Of a stretch of 64,000 bases of DNA, positions 8,794-17,460 are shown piece after piece. The notes beneath the pieces are model-generated. The model saw nothing but the letters and a program-made list of their open reading frames with translations. It had not been told where the DNA came from and searched no databases. The DNA is taken from positions 223,741 through 287,740 of the forward strand of contig NZ_BJKB01000005.1 of the NCBI RefSeq assembly GCF_010725055.1, in the 5' to 3' direction. The stretch's first letter is position 1. Each line of letters begins with the position of its first letter. The DNA comes from Gelidibacter japonicus. GTDB taxonomy: Bacteria; Bacteroidota; Bacteroidia; Flavobacteriales; Flavobacteriaceae. A program made the position numbers and the translations under genes.

Positions 8794-9609
8794 ATGGATA
8801 TAAACGCTTATATAGCATCTGGGATTTTAGAGCTTTACGTGGCAGGCGCCCTCTCTGAGGATGAAAACAAAGAGGTGTATCAAATGATGCACAAATATCC
8901 AGAAGTCCGCCAAGAAGTATTGGACATAGAAGCTGCCATTGTTAAACTAACCGCTGCCACCTCTAATATTAAGAATGCTGACTTGCTCCAGGCGATCAAG
9001 GATAAATTAACTTTTAATGCACCAGACGCCCACACCAAGGTCATTTCAATTACCAAACCAAAATACAACTGGTTGACCTATACAGGTTGGGCTGCAGCCC
9101 TCATTATTGGCGCCGGATTGCTTTGGACCTTGAACCAAAATCAAGAGCTTGAATCCAATTTAAATACTGCCGAAATAGAAAATGCATATTTGGAAGAGCA
9201 GATTATAAACTCAAGATCAGTGCTAGCCGATTCAAAAAAACTGTTGAATTTCCTTCGAGATAAGGATATTATTTCAGTGCCATTAGGAGGCCAAGGTGAA
9301 TTTGCAAACACCTACGCCAAGGTCTATTGGAACAAAAAGGACAACAGCATTTATTTAGATGCCCAAGGACTTCCTGAAGCGCCATCGGGCAAAGTGTACC
9401 AAGTATGGTCCTTAAAACTGAATCCGCTAACGCCAACAAGTTTGGGCACCATTGATGACTTCAATACCGATGACAACAAAATATTTGCCATTGCCAATGC
9501 CAACCAAAGTGAGGCCTTCGGAATTACTTTAGAACCAGAAGGCGGTAGTGAAACACCAACCATGGAACAGCTATATACTTTAGGAGTTGTACCAGCACCA
9601 GCACCATAA
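8794..9609 (+). CDS. Membrane anti-sigma factor (RskA-like)
   Basis: Starts at the ATG at 8794, two bases after the sigma stop; a TTG start further up inside the sigma gene is less likely. The 271-residue protein has a short cytoplasmic sigma-binding part (YIASGILELYVAGALSEDE), one membrane helix near residues 96-115 (WAAALIIGAGLLWTL), a coiled segment, and a C-terminal RskA-type domain (YAKVYWNKKDNSIYLDAQGL, GKVYQVWSLKL, FGITLEPEGGS). It should hold the ECF sigma at the membrane until a signal releases it. The typical zinc HxxxCxxC motif of ZAS anti-sigmas is absent. Confidence 0.9.
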   Translation: MDINAYIASGILELYVAGALSEDENKEVYQMMHKYPEVRQEVLDIEAAIVKLTAATSNIKNADLLQAIKDKLTFNAPDAHTKVISITKPKYNWLTYTGWAAALIIGAGLLWTLNQNQELESNLNTAEIENAYLEEQIINSRSVLADSKKLLNFLRDKDIISVPLGGQGEFANTYAKVYWNKKDNSIYLDAQGLPEAPSGKVYQVWSLKLNPLTPTSLGTIDDFNTDDNKIFAIANANQSEAFGITLEPEGGSETPTMEQLYTLGVVPAPAP

Positions 9610-9630
9610 AAATAGATTATAATAATTTGA

Positions 9631-9660
9631 AAAAGCACCAGTATTTGTTGGTGCTTTTTT
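9631..9660 (+). terminator. Rho-independent terminator after the sigma/anti-sigma operon
   Basis: The stem AAAGCACCA pairs with TGGTGCTTT around a short loop and is followed by a T run. Confidence 0.88.
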
Positions 9661-9736
9661 ATGTGCCGCTGGCGTGAGCGTCCCGCTCGTACTCACAAAT
9701 AACATGAACCCATATAACCCAAAAGTCCATTTTAAA

Positions 9737-9891
9737 ATACGTAGTTTTATTAATAGGAAAGTATAGGGAAAGATGGTAATTTGGAGGTTGAAAATTTGAT
9801 TCAATAAAGTGAAACAACTAAAGTTGCTCCAAATGAATGACACATTGAGGGCAGTTATGAACGCTCTTAGTGCTAATAAATGAAACTTGTA
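9737..9891 (+). repeat. Dispersed repeat, copy A (about 155 bp)
   Basis: Imperfect copy of the sequence at 55829-55979. Shared blocks include ATACGTAGTT at the left end, TAAAGTTGCTCC / AAAAGTTGCTCC and TGAGGGCAG in the middle, and TTTAGTGCT / CTTAGTGCT then AACTTGTA / AAGTTGTA at the right end. In both places it sits just upstream of accessory genes. No reading frame is conserved between the copies, so a non-coding or target-site role is more likely than a gene. Confidence 0.7.
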
Positions 9892-9909
9892 AAACATTTG
9901 CCGAAGCGA

Positions 9910-10637
9910 ATGAAAAGAATACTAATCTTAATACCAATCATAATTTTATCAATGGGATTTTCTCTATTTAATAAAACACCGAATGAAGACAAATTTTGGA
10001 ATTGGTTTTCTAAACATCAGGAAACTTATTACAACGAAATAGAAAATCTTGAAATTCGAGAAAAAATACTCATCAATTTATCGACTGAATTAAAGAAAGT
10101 TCATCAGGATTTAGTTTTTGAATTTAGCCAATCCACGAAAGTGGTATAAGAGAATTTACTATTTCAGCCGAGGGAATTAAGGAGGTATTTCCTATAGTTG
10201 AACAATTAGTAGAAAAAGCACCAAAAATTAAAAATTGGCATTTTAATGCCTTCCGACAAAGAATTCCTGGAGACGAATTTGAAATCCAATATGGTGATTT
10301 TAGAATAAGCTATTCAGACATTTATATCAGATATCAAGATGGTGAATATGGTAAACTTGGCATAGAATTAAATATTCGAGATTATGATGCTAGTGGACAA
10401 TCTCAAAATGCAATATATATTTTATTGGACGGTCTCATAGGAGAATATGATATAACAATGGGAATTGATTGGATTGAATGGGTGAAATTGGACGAATCAA
10501 ATATTGAAACGCTGAATCCAATAACGAACTTGAGAACATTATTGACCAAAAAAAATAGCAAAAAACGCTTTACGATAATCTGCTTAAACAATCAGCCCGA
10601 AAGAATCGTTCTGGCGGGTTATGTGGTTCTCGCCTAA
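9910..10637 (+). pseudogene. Frameshifted secreted or membrane-anchored hypothetical protein
   Basis: The first part (9910-10149) encodes a signal or anchor helix (MKRILILIPIIILSMGFSLF) and a stretch ending near LVFEFSQS. The frame then stops. In another frame from about 10126, through 10637, the sequence continues smoothly (GIREFTISAEGIKEVFP ... KNWHFNAFRQRIP ... YILLDGLIGEYD). The joined product resembles a conserved hypothetical family with FWNWF near the start and an LGEYD-like motif near the end. Either one indel around 10125-10150 has broken it or the read has an error. The last 20 or so codons (after TLLTKK) look like non-homologous tail. No function is known. Confidence 0.6.
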
Positions 10638-10817
10638 ATGGAAAATCCTACACCCAAAAAGCGTGGCAGGTTGCATCTTCCACAGGCCTAATCATTGTTT
10701 AGTACTTCAGGAACTGGTCGCTTCATGATATTTTGAAATGGAAGACTATAGATTAACCTTTTAAATTCTTTAAATTCGCATTTAACATTTATAATAAGGT
10801 TGTTCGCAAAATGCTAA
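10638..10817. other. Intergenic stretch without recognisable features
   Basis: About 180 bases between the broken gene and the phosphodiesterase. No gene, clear promoter or terminator was identified. Confidence 0.5.
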
Positions 10818-12134
10818 ATGCCTTTCCCAATTAATATAATGATGTTGAAAAAAATAGTTCTCTACGGTCTTCTTTCTGTACTGTTGTTAATAACAATAAC
10901 ATCCTGTGGATCCAGTTCAAACATTGGTACGTCCTACCCCACTGTCAATTCCGAAGCTTCACTTCATAAGCCCTATGTGCTCTTAATTTCCCTCGATGGT
11001 TTTCGTTGGGATTATGTAGAAAAGTACAAACCTCAGCATCTCAGTAATTTTATAAAGAATGGCGTCAGTGCAGAATCGTTGATATCGGCCTTCCCATCTA
11101 AAACATTTCCTAACCATTATTCCATTGCCACTGGGATGTATCCCGAAAATCATGGCATCCTGAGCAATATCTTTTATAGCAACAAAAAGAACAAGGTCTA
11201 TAGCATCCGAAACCGAGAGACGGTTACTGACGGGGACTTTTACGGAGGCACGCCCATTTGGATGCTCGCCGATAGGAACAAAATGGTAACGGCAAGTTAT
11301 TTCTTTGTGGGTTCTGATGTAGAAATCCGCGGCGTAAGACCGACATATTCCAAAGACTACGATGGCAAAATAAAAAATGAGACTCGTGTTTCCCAAGTTT
11401 TGGATTGGTTGGCCTTACCCAAAAAACAAAGACCGCATCTAATAACGATGTATTTTTCTGACATGGATGATACTGGACATAGATATGGACCCAATAATGA
11501 ATCAGAAATAAAAAAAGCACTCTTTAACTTAGATGAAAATTTAGGCGATTTATTTGCTGGTGTAAAAGCAACAGGGCTTCCCGTAAATATCATCATTGTG
11601 TCTGACCATGGGATGGCAGCCATGTCAACGGCCAACCTTATACCCATAGAGACGATTCAAAATGACAGTTTATTTCTAGCAATCGACAATGGCTCAATGG
11701 TCAACATCCATCCGAAAGACGGCGTTGAAATTGATGCTGTATTCGAATATCTAAAACAAAACGAAGGCCATTATGAAGTTTATAAAACTGAAGACACCCC
11801 AGGTTTTGAATACCTTCCAAAAAATAAGGATTGGGGAGCCTTTCAACTCATTCCAGATCCCGGTTATTATTTTTCTAACGAAAAGAACATGATGCTTTTA
11901 AAGCAAAATAACATTTCCACTATTGGCGTACACGGCTTTGATAGTGAAAATAAAGATATGCATGGCATATTTTACGCCAATGGCCCTGCTTTTAAAAAGG
12001 AGTATACAATACCTTCATTTCAAAACATTGATATCTATCCGTTAATCTGTGAGATTTTAGGTTTTGAAATCCCTAACAATATTGATGGGACGATAAGCAA
12101 CGTACAAGATGCTTTGAATCCTGATAATGATTGA
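10818..12134 (+). CDS. Nucleotide pyrophosphatase/phosphodiesterase (ENPP-like) lipoprotein
   Basis: A 438-residue exported protein of the type I phosphodiesterase family, which cleaves phosphodiester or pyrophosphate bonds of nucleotides or lipids. The lipobox is ITSC (Cys30). The catalytic core shows LLISLDGFRWDY (metal Asp60), the nucleophile Thr96 in FPSKTFPNHYS, FSDMDDTGHRYGP, IIVSDHGMA and GVHGFDSENKDMHG, which together supply the two-zinc site. The start at 10818 could instead be the ATG pair at 10839/10842, which gives a more usual lipoprotein signal. The cupin gene follows 72 bases downstream on the same strand. Confidence 0.9.
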   Translation: MPFPINIMMLKKIVLYGLLSVLLLITITSCGSSSNIGTSYPTVNSEASLHKPYVLLISLDGFRWDYVEKYKPQHLSNFIKNGVSAESLISAFPSKTFPNHYSIATGMYPENHGILSNIFYSNKKNKVYSIRNRETVTDGDFYGGTPIWMLADRNKMVTASYFFVGSDVEIRGVRPTYSKDYDGKIKNETRVSQVLDWLALPKKQRPHLITMYFSDMDDTGHRYGPNNESEIKKALFNLDENLGDLFAGVKATGLPVNIIIVSDHGMAAMSTANLIPIETIQNDSLFLAIDNGSMVNIHPKDGVEIDAVFEYLKQNEGHYEVYKTEDTPGFEYLPKNKDWGAFQLIPDPGYYFSNEKNMMLLKQNNISTIGVHGFDSENKDMHGIFYANGPAFKKEYTIPSFQNIDIYPLICEILGFEIPNNIDGTISNVQDALNPDND

Positions 12135-12205
12135 TTAAATTGTAGAGGTGAATCATCAAGGCAGTGATTACAAATTAAAAACAGAAATTTAAAAACAATA
12201 AAGAC

Positions 12206-12499
12206 ATGGAAAAAGCAACTCCACCTAAAGTGAAAACGCTGGCGGAAGGCAGTGAACTGATCGCCAAACAAATGCAGGCTGATGCTGGACAGCTAATGCC
12301 CGAGCATCTTGCCAATCTCGAATCGATTGTTTTTGTTCGGGAAGGCGAATGTGTCTTTAAAATGAACAATGAAGAACAAGTTCTAAAACAAGGGGACACG
12401 ATTATTGTACCCCCAGAAGTCAGGCATCAAATTAAAGCCATAACCGATTTTAAGGGAGTCCATTTCATGCCGAAGGGAATCAAATTCAAATTCTTTTGA
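12206..12499 (+). CDS. Small cupin-domain protein
   Basis: A 97-residue single-domain cupin. The two conserved beta-hairpin motifs are recognisable (IVFVREGECVFKMN and GDTIIVPPEVRHQI). The second motif keeps the metal-type His in VRHQIKA, but the first lacks the usual HxH, so metal binding is uncertain. It sits between the phosphodiesterase and the deaminase on the same strand and may be in an operon with both. Function is otherwise unknown. Confidence 0.8.
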   Translation: MEKATPPKVKTLAEGSELIAKQMQADAGQLMPEHLANLESIVFVREGECVFKMNNEEQVLKQGDTIIVPPEVRHQIKAITDFKGVHFMPKGIKFKFF

Positions 12500-12546
12500 T
12501 TCGTTTTATTTTGGGTTTTTAATCTCCCGACAATATCTGCAAGCCA

Positions 12547-12999
12547 ATGGAGAACTCAGATTTAAAACAACATGAATTCTATATGCGAAAGTGTATCCGT
12601 CTTGCCAATATCGCCAAGCAACGTGGTGATAGTCCTGTTGGCTCCATCATTGTGCAAAATGAAAAAATTATAGGCGAAGGCATTGAAGGTGGAAAAACGC
12701 AAAAAGACATCACTTGTCATGCAGAAATTGAAGCTATTCGAGATGCGACAAAACGTATAGGAAAGCAAGATCTTTCAGATTGTATCATGTATACTACACA
12801 CGAACCGTGCATCATGTGTTCCTATGTCATCCGACATTTGAAAATACCATTGATTGTAACGGGGCTAGCCACTGGAGAAATTGGAGGATTTAGTTCTAAG
12901 TTTCCTATTTTATTGGATGCCACCATTAAAAGGTGGACAGCACCTCCAACTTTAATAAATGGTGTATTGGACAAGGAATGCTCAGCTTTATATCACTAA
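12547..12999 (+). CDS. Cytidine/deoxycytidylate deaminase-family zinc enzyme
   Basis: A 150-residue zinc deaminase. The catalytic motifs are CHAEIEAI (His-Ala-Glu) and EPCIMCSYVI (PCxxC). The start EFYMRKCIRLANIAKQRGDSPVGSIIVQ is typical of the TadA/guanine-deaminase branch. TadA proper normally carries additional tRNA-binding features and its gene usually lies elsewhere, so this is better seen as a nucleobase or nucleoside deaminase of unknown substrate. The GGFSSKFPILLDATIKRW segment near the end is like the guanine-deaminase subgroup. Confidence 0.85.
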   Translation: MENSDLKQHEFYMRKCIRLANIAKQRGDSPVGSIIVQNEKIIGEGIEGGKTQKDITCHAEIEAIRDATKRIGKQDLSDCIMYTTHEPCIMCSYVIRHLKIPLIVTGLATGEIGGFSSKFPILLDATIKRWTAPPTLINGVLDKECSALYH

Positions 13000-13101
13000 A
13001 GAACGAAATACAAAGACCTGACTGCCTATAAATAATACTTTGGTCAAAAAAAGTTGGATGTACTCAATTAAACGCAGCTTAAATCTCCAAAATCCATGAC
13101 T

Positions 13102-14667
13102 TTATTTCTGTTTAATAAATCGCTCCGTATGCGTGTAATTAGATGGATAGGCACCCACTTGCAAGGATAATGGACGTAAGGAAAACTCGAAATCCAAAGC
13201 CTCTACCTTGCCATCTTTGCCTAAATGAAATTGCATAAACTCTTCACGCTGGGCAGGATTTTTCCAAACCGCTCTAAACGTATCGTAATGCCAATGCTCA
13301 AGTTTGGCTTCCAAACCATCGGTATCCCAAAAATGTAATACCAGATCCTTACCTTGTTTTTTAACTTCTACTTTCCCGTATCCTACAGATCGGTAGGTGC
13401 CGAGATAGGCGTCCAAGTCTAAGCTGGGGTTTGTTTTCATCACTTGAGCCTGATGGATTTTCTCTCGGGCTTCCGCGGCTCGGGCAAAAGATCTTTTATA
13501 GCCTTGTAAGTAACGATCATTCCAATCGACATCACTTTTCCCTAAATAGGCATCCATCACCTGATACGCAACAGCATTCCCCAAGCTGTTAAAATTGTTT
13601 CCTACGACAATAATTCCCAATTCCAATTCCGGCATAAGGTACATGGCTGTATTGAAACCATCCGTTGCCCCGCCGTGGGTAAGGACACGTTTTCCGTGAT
13701 AATCGGTAATAGTCCAACCAAATCCATAACTGCCTTGTGCGGCCATGGCATCTGATTGCGGACGGACCATTTGCGGTTTGTGGATTTCGTTCATCTGTTT
13801 CTCACTGATAATGGTTTTTCCTTTAAACTCTCCAGAAGCACCCAATTGCATCAACATCCATTTATTCAAGTCGTTTACTGAAGCATTGACACCACCCGCA
13901 GGTCCAGCATTGTCCCAATTTCTCCTTGAAATAGGCATTACTTTTCCTTCAATTTCCTGATGTGGATAGGCTTGATTATCGTTAGCCTTTATCTGAGTGA
14001 TGCTTGTACTTGCAGAATTCATTTCAAGTGGCACAAATAGTCGTTCTTTTAAAAAGTCGTCCCACGTGCGTCCATCGGCATATTCAATTATCTGCCCCGC
14101 CAAGGAATACATAACGTTGTTGTAAACAAAAGATGAACGGAAAGGTTTTTCCAATTCCATATAGCGCATGTGATACAGAACGCTGTCTCGTGAACTATTG
14201 GTCATATACTGAAGCCTATTTCCTAATTTTCGACCCAATCCCACCCGGTGTATCAAAGCATCGCGAATCGTGATCTCCTGCGTTACCCACGGATCTTTTA
14301 ACTGAAACCATGGTATGTGCTTGGTGATTTTATCATCCCAACCTATTTTTCCTTCATCTACCAAGATTGCCAGTGCTGCGGCAGTCATATTTTTACTCAC
14401 CGAAGCAATACTGAAAATGGTATTGGCATCAACCTTCTCTCCGCTTCCCAAGCGTTTTTCTCCAAAACCTTTAGCATAAACCACTTCGCCATCTTTCACA
14501 ATGCCCACTGCCATACCGGGGATTTTCCAATCCTGTCTGCTCGATTCCACCCATGCATCGAAATTCTTAGGTAGTGATTCTTGAGCCACGAGTGAAGTGA
14601 AAAATAAACTTACAAAAACGGATAGCGCTATCTGATAACGCTTAAAAAAAATAGTTGTCATGATCAA
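13102..14667 (-). CDS. Serine hydrolase of the class C beta-lactamase fold with DUF3471 tail
   Basis: A 521-residue secreted protein with a signal peptide ending near SLVAQE. The penicillin-binding fold has the SxxK motif at Ser89-Lys92 (IASVSK), the YxN motif in FVYNNVMYS, and the HGG motif in LTHGGATDGF. The C-terminal 110 residues form a DUF3471-like beta domain (YLGTYRSVGYGKVEVK). Such proteins act as D-amino-acid peptidases or esterases more often than as antibiotic resistance enzymes. The gene stands alone, and the nearest plus-strand element is the RAYT transposon. Confidence 0.88.
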   Translation of the reverse strand: MIMTTIFFKRYQIALSVFVSLFFTSLVAQESLPKNFDAWVESSRQDWKIPGMAVGIVKDGEVVYAKGFGEKRLGSGEKVDANTIFSIASVSKNMTAAALAILVDEGKIGWDDKITKHIPWFQLKDPWVTQEITIRDALIHRVGLGRKLGNRLQYMTNSSRDSVLYHMRYMELEKPFRSSFVYNNVMYSLAGQIIEYADGRTWDDFLKERLFVPLEMNSASTSITQIKANDNQAYPHQEIEGKVMPISRRNWDNAGPAGGVNASVNDLNKWMLMQLGASGEFKGKTIISEKQMNEIHKPQMVRPQSDAMAAQGSYGFGWTITDYHGKRVLTHGGATDGFNTAMYLMPELELGIIVVGNNFNSLGNAVAYQVMDAYLGKSDVDWNDRYLQGYKRSFARAAEAREKIHQAQVMKTNPSLDLDAYLGTYRSVGYGKVEVKKQGKDLVLHFWDTDGLEAKLEHWHYDTFRAVWKNPAQREEFMQFHLGKDGKVEALDFEFSLRPLSLQVGAYPSNYTHTERFIKQK

Positions 14668-14755
14668 TTGATTTTAAGCAAAGATACTGACAAGTTTACA
14701 CATCTGCCACCGTGTGATTAACATCCAATAAATATCGTAAGTTAGTAATTTAATT

Positions 14756-15350
14756 AGCCCTGAAAGGGCGGCATATTACCCTAGGTGACAGCCTTGGGTA
14801 GCCCAACAAGGTCCATAATATTCAAAGCCTATGTCACAATCCTTAGTCAAAAACTATCTGCACATTGTATTCAGTACCAAGTACCGTCAAAAATTAATCG
14901 ATGAATCTATTGAAGACGAACTCTATAAATATCTCGGTGGCACCTGCAACAATCTGGGGTGCCAAGCTATAAAGGTCGGCGGCCATCAAGATCATGTCCA
15001 TATTCTATGCTTGTTGTCCAAAAATATAGCCTTGGCGACCTTTATGGGCAAACTGAAAGCCAATTCCTCAAAATGGATGAAAACACATGGTGAAGCCTAT
15101 CGTAACTTTTATTGGCAGAACGGTTATGGAGCTTTCTCAGTAAAAACTTCAGAAGTAGATGTGGTCATTAATTATATTGCCAATCAGAAGGAGCATCACA
15201 GACGGAAGACTTTTCAGGACGAGTATCGTGCATTCCTTGATAGTAATCAGATGGAATATGATGAGCGCTATGTGTGGGACTAGATGAGAGGTGGAGCATT
15301 AATATAAATTGGAAGGTAAATGATGAATGTATATCGCCCTTTCAGGGCTT
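14756..15350 (+). mobile_element. RAYT element bounded by inverted REP palindromes
   Basis: The transposase gene is framed by exact 15-bp inverted copies: AGCCCTGAAAGGGCG at 14756-14770 and CGCCCTTTCAGGGCT at 15335-15349. A second hairpin (CCCTAGG ... CCTTGGG, 14779-14798) lies between the left REP and the gene. This is the arrangement expected for REP-associated tyrosine transposases, which recognise REP hairpins as single-stranded DNA. Confidence 0.8.
14831..15283 (+). CDS. REP-associated tyrosine transposase (Y1/IS200-like)
   Basis: A 150-residue HUH-type transposase of the Y1_Tnp family. The HUH-like metal motif is DHVHIL (His55, His57), and the nucleophile is most likely Tyr115 in INYIANQKEHH, a pattern characteristic of the RAYT branch. 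The N-terminal LHIVFSTKYRQ is family-typical. The gene is full length for the family and appears intact. The flanking REPs and the large REP array immediately downstream support continuing or recent activity in REP spread. Confidence 0.92.
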   Translation: MSQSLVKNYLHIVFSTKYRQKLIDESIEDELYKYLGGTCNNLGCQAIKVGGHQDHVHILCLLSKNIALATFMGKLKANSSKWMKTHGEAYRNFYWQNGYGAFSVKTSEVDVVINYIANQKEHHRRKTFQDEYRAFLDSNQMEYDERYVWD

Positions 15351-16145
15351 AATTTCTCATGACATTCATAACTCAAGACTTTCGCCTTGAGTTATGATAT
15401 GGCGCCCTTTCAGGGCTGTATCCCTTATAGTTATACATTCTCACTTCTCAAGGTTACCGCCTTGAGTTATGACAGAACGCCCTTTCAGGCTACGTTATGT
15501 TCTCTGGATTATAATGGCGAAAATTATGCGAATCATAAGCTCTGAAAGAGCGAAACATATTAGCATAGGGCCTAGACTTATGCTAATAAAAATCACCGAT
15601 TCGCCATATAGCCCTGAAAGAGCGGCATACACATTATTCCCCAAAACATTCATAACTCAAGATTGTTGTCTTGACTGATGACATGACGCCCCTTCAGGGC
15701 TGTATCCCTTATAGTTATAAATTCTCACTTCTCAAGGTTACCGCCTTGAGTTATGACAGGACGCCCTTTCAGGCTACATTATGTTCTCTGGATTATAATG
15801 GCGAAAATTATGCGAATCATAAGCTCTGAAAGAGCGAAACATATTAGCATAGGGCCTAGACCTATGCTAATAAAAATCACCGACTCGCCATATAGCCCTG
15901 AAAGGGCAGCATACACATTATTCCCCAAAACATTCATAACTCAAGATTGTCGTCTTGACTGATGACATGACGCCCCTTCAGGGCTGCATCCCGTTTTCTG
16001 AAAAACAATTGTGTACCTCTCGCATCTCGAGTGCTCTGAAAGAGCGAAACATATTAGCATAGTACGTAGACCTATGCTAATAAAAATCACCGACTCGCCA
16101 TATAGCCCTGAAAGGGCGGCATACATATTATTCCCCGAGTTTATA
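15335..16145. repeat. REP/BIME array with 284-bp tandem units
   Basis: Two full and one partial unit of 284 bp are in tandem: starts are near 15361, 15645 and 15929, with matching positions exactly 284 bases apart at several points. Each unit contains REP cores (CGCCCTTTCAGGG and its complement AGCCCTGAAAGGGC), a short hairpin CTCTGAAAGAG, and the imperfect inverted pair around GCATAGG..CCTATGC. The third unit lacks the middle part between about 15993 and 16030. The unit ends contain ATTATTCCCC, which at the right edge is the stop codon region of the neighbouring DUF4374 gene. Confidence 0.88.
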
Positions 16146-17456
16146 AAACCGTGTTGGTCGGTATTTATTGGATATCTGCATCTCCTTTTTGAGTGCTCCT
16201 TGGCGATTGATGGAATAAACCCCATTGAAATTGGGAGCAATAGCATTAGGAACCACCATAAAAAGCCTATCGTCTACAATGTTGAACACATTCATCCGAG
16301 AGGCTGGATTGGAGGCTGGCACTTCCAATTTGACGTAATTTTCAGGGGAAACAGTATCAAATTCGTAATAGGACAGTTTTAAGCCATTCCTGGTTTCGAC
16401 CTCTTCACTGGACTCAAATAAATAAGGGTCTTCGGATATGTGCAGATATAATTTATTATTATACGACATTATCGATTGCGCAATCCTACCCTCTCCAAAC
16501 AACGATTCAATATCGATTTCCCAATTAGAATCAAAGTCGGTTTCTCCAGCCTTGATCCTAAAGATCTTTGAAGGGTTATGATTGTTAAACTGATTCCAGC
16601 CCCAAGAGCAGAAGTAAAGATTTCCATCCTCGTCCTTGGTCGTGGGATTATTTTCAGAAACAAAAAAGCCTACCGTTTTCACGCCGTTATATTGGATGAT
16701 TTTTTCAAAACTAAAGGTCGGTATATCAATAACGGCCAAATAGAAGTTCTCTTCGTCTTCGGATATTAGATTAAAACTGGCCTCTTCTAAAAACACGACA
16801 CTCACATATAATTTATCGTCTTTATAATCCATCACCAAAGAACCTGTTCTCACCAAGTTATTCCCATACTCATCTTCAAATTCCACATCTGGGCGAAACG
16901 CTTTGATAAAAGGTCGCAAATCCAAAGCCTCTCCCAATTGCATCGTCAAGGGATTGAAAGCCTGAATCGTTTGGCCGCCACTGTCTTCATTATAATAAAA
17001 GCCAAGCTGGTCATTTACCAAAGCCAATTTACGCGATGGAAAAAGATTGCCCTTACCAATATATATTTCGCTATCAATAAACACTTGGTCTGACGTATTG
17101 AGTGTGAGTCTAAAGAGTCCTGGCGTGGACGAATATCCTCTTTTATCCTTAGCCATACTGAAGATGAAATTCTTAAAAAACTGATGTCCTGAGGAGGTTG
17201 ATGGATCAGAATTGACAAATATTTGATTGTCTTGAATGAGATCATATTGTTTTGCGGCATCCAATCCCTCCAAATTAAAACTAAAAAACCGCGTAATATC
17301 CGCCGTCGAGGCATCTTCCGTAGCTAGTATATAGTTATAAGAGGAATAGTCTGTTTTTGGATTTTTGTTCTCGTCGTCCAAATTGTTCACTTCACAAGCC
17401 ACCATTCCCAAAAACAATAGACCAACACATGCTTTATATATCACTGAAGACTTCAT
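16128..17456 (-). CDS. DUF4374-like lipoprotein partner of a TonB receptor
   Basis: A 442-residue lipoprotein (lipobox LGMVAC, Cys21) with a repeated beta-blade pattern (e.g. YNYILATEDAS, GLFRLTLN, LAVIDIPTFSFEKI, PSKIFRIKAGE, GVYSINRQGALKKE) consistent with a beta-propeller. DUF4374 proteins are found next to TonB receptors for iron chelates and other ligands and probably bind ligand at the cell surface. It follows the receptor gene by 4 bases. The last two residues and stop codon lie inside the REP repeat unit, so the array was built directly against the end of the gene. Confidence 0.75.
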   Translation of the reverse strand: MKSSVIYKACVGLLFLGMVACEVNNLDDENKNPKTDYSSYNYILATEDASTADITRFFSFNLEGLDAAKQYDLIQDNQIFVNSDPSTSSGHQFFKNFIFSMAKDKRGYSSTPGLFRLTLNTSDQVFIDSEIYIGKGNLFPSRKLALVNDQLGFYYNEDSGGQTIQAFNPLTMQLGEALDLRPFIKAFRPDVEFEDEYGNNLVRTGSLVMDYKDDKLYVSVVFLEEASFNLISEDEENFYLAVIDIPTFSFEKIIQYNGVKTVGFFVSENNPTTKDEDGNLYFCSWGWNQFNNHNPSKIFRIKAGETDFDSNWEIDIESLFGEGRIAQSIMSYNNKLYLHISEDPYLFESSEEVETRNGLKLSYYEFDTVSPENYVKLEVPASNPASRMNVFNIVDDRLFMVVPNAIAPNFNGVYSINRQGALKKEMQISNKYRPTRFYKLGE

Positions 17457-17460
17457 ACTC

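Noticed and set aside
10425..10637. Separate 70-codon gene
   Set aside because: It is the second part of the frameshifted gene starting at 9910, not an independent gene.
15469..15962. Two near-identical 69-codon frames
   Set aside because: They are the same frame in two copies of the 284-bp repeat and cross the REP hairpins; no protein family signal.
15335..16145. CRISPR-like repeat array
   Set aside because: The period is 284 bp, units contain REP palindromes and there are no short unique spacers or cas genes. It is a REP/BIME amplification.
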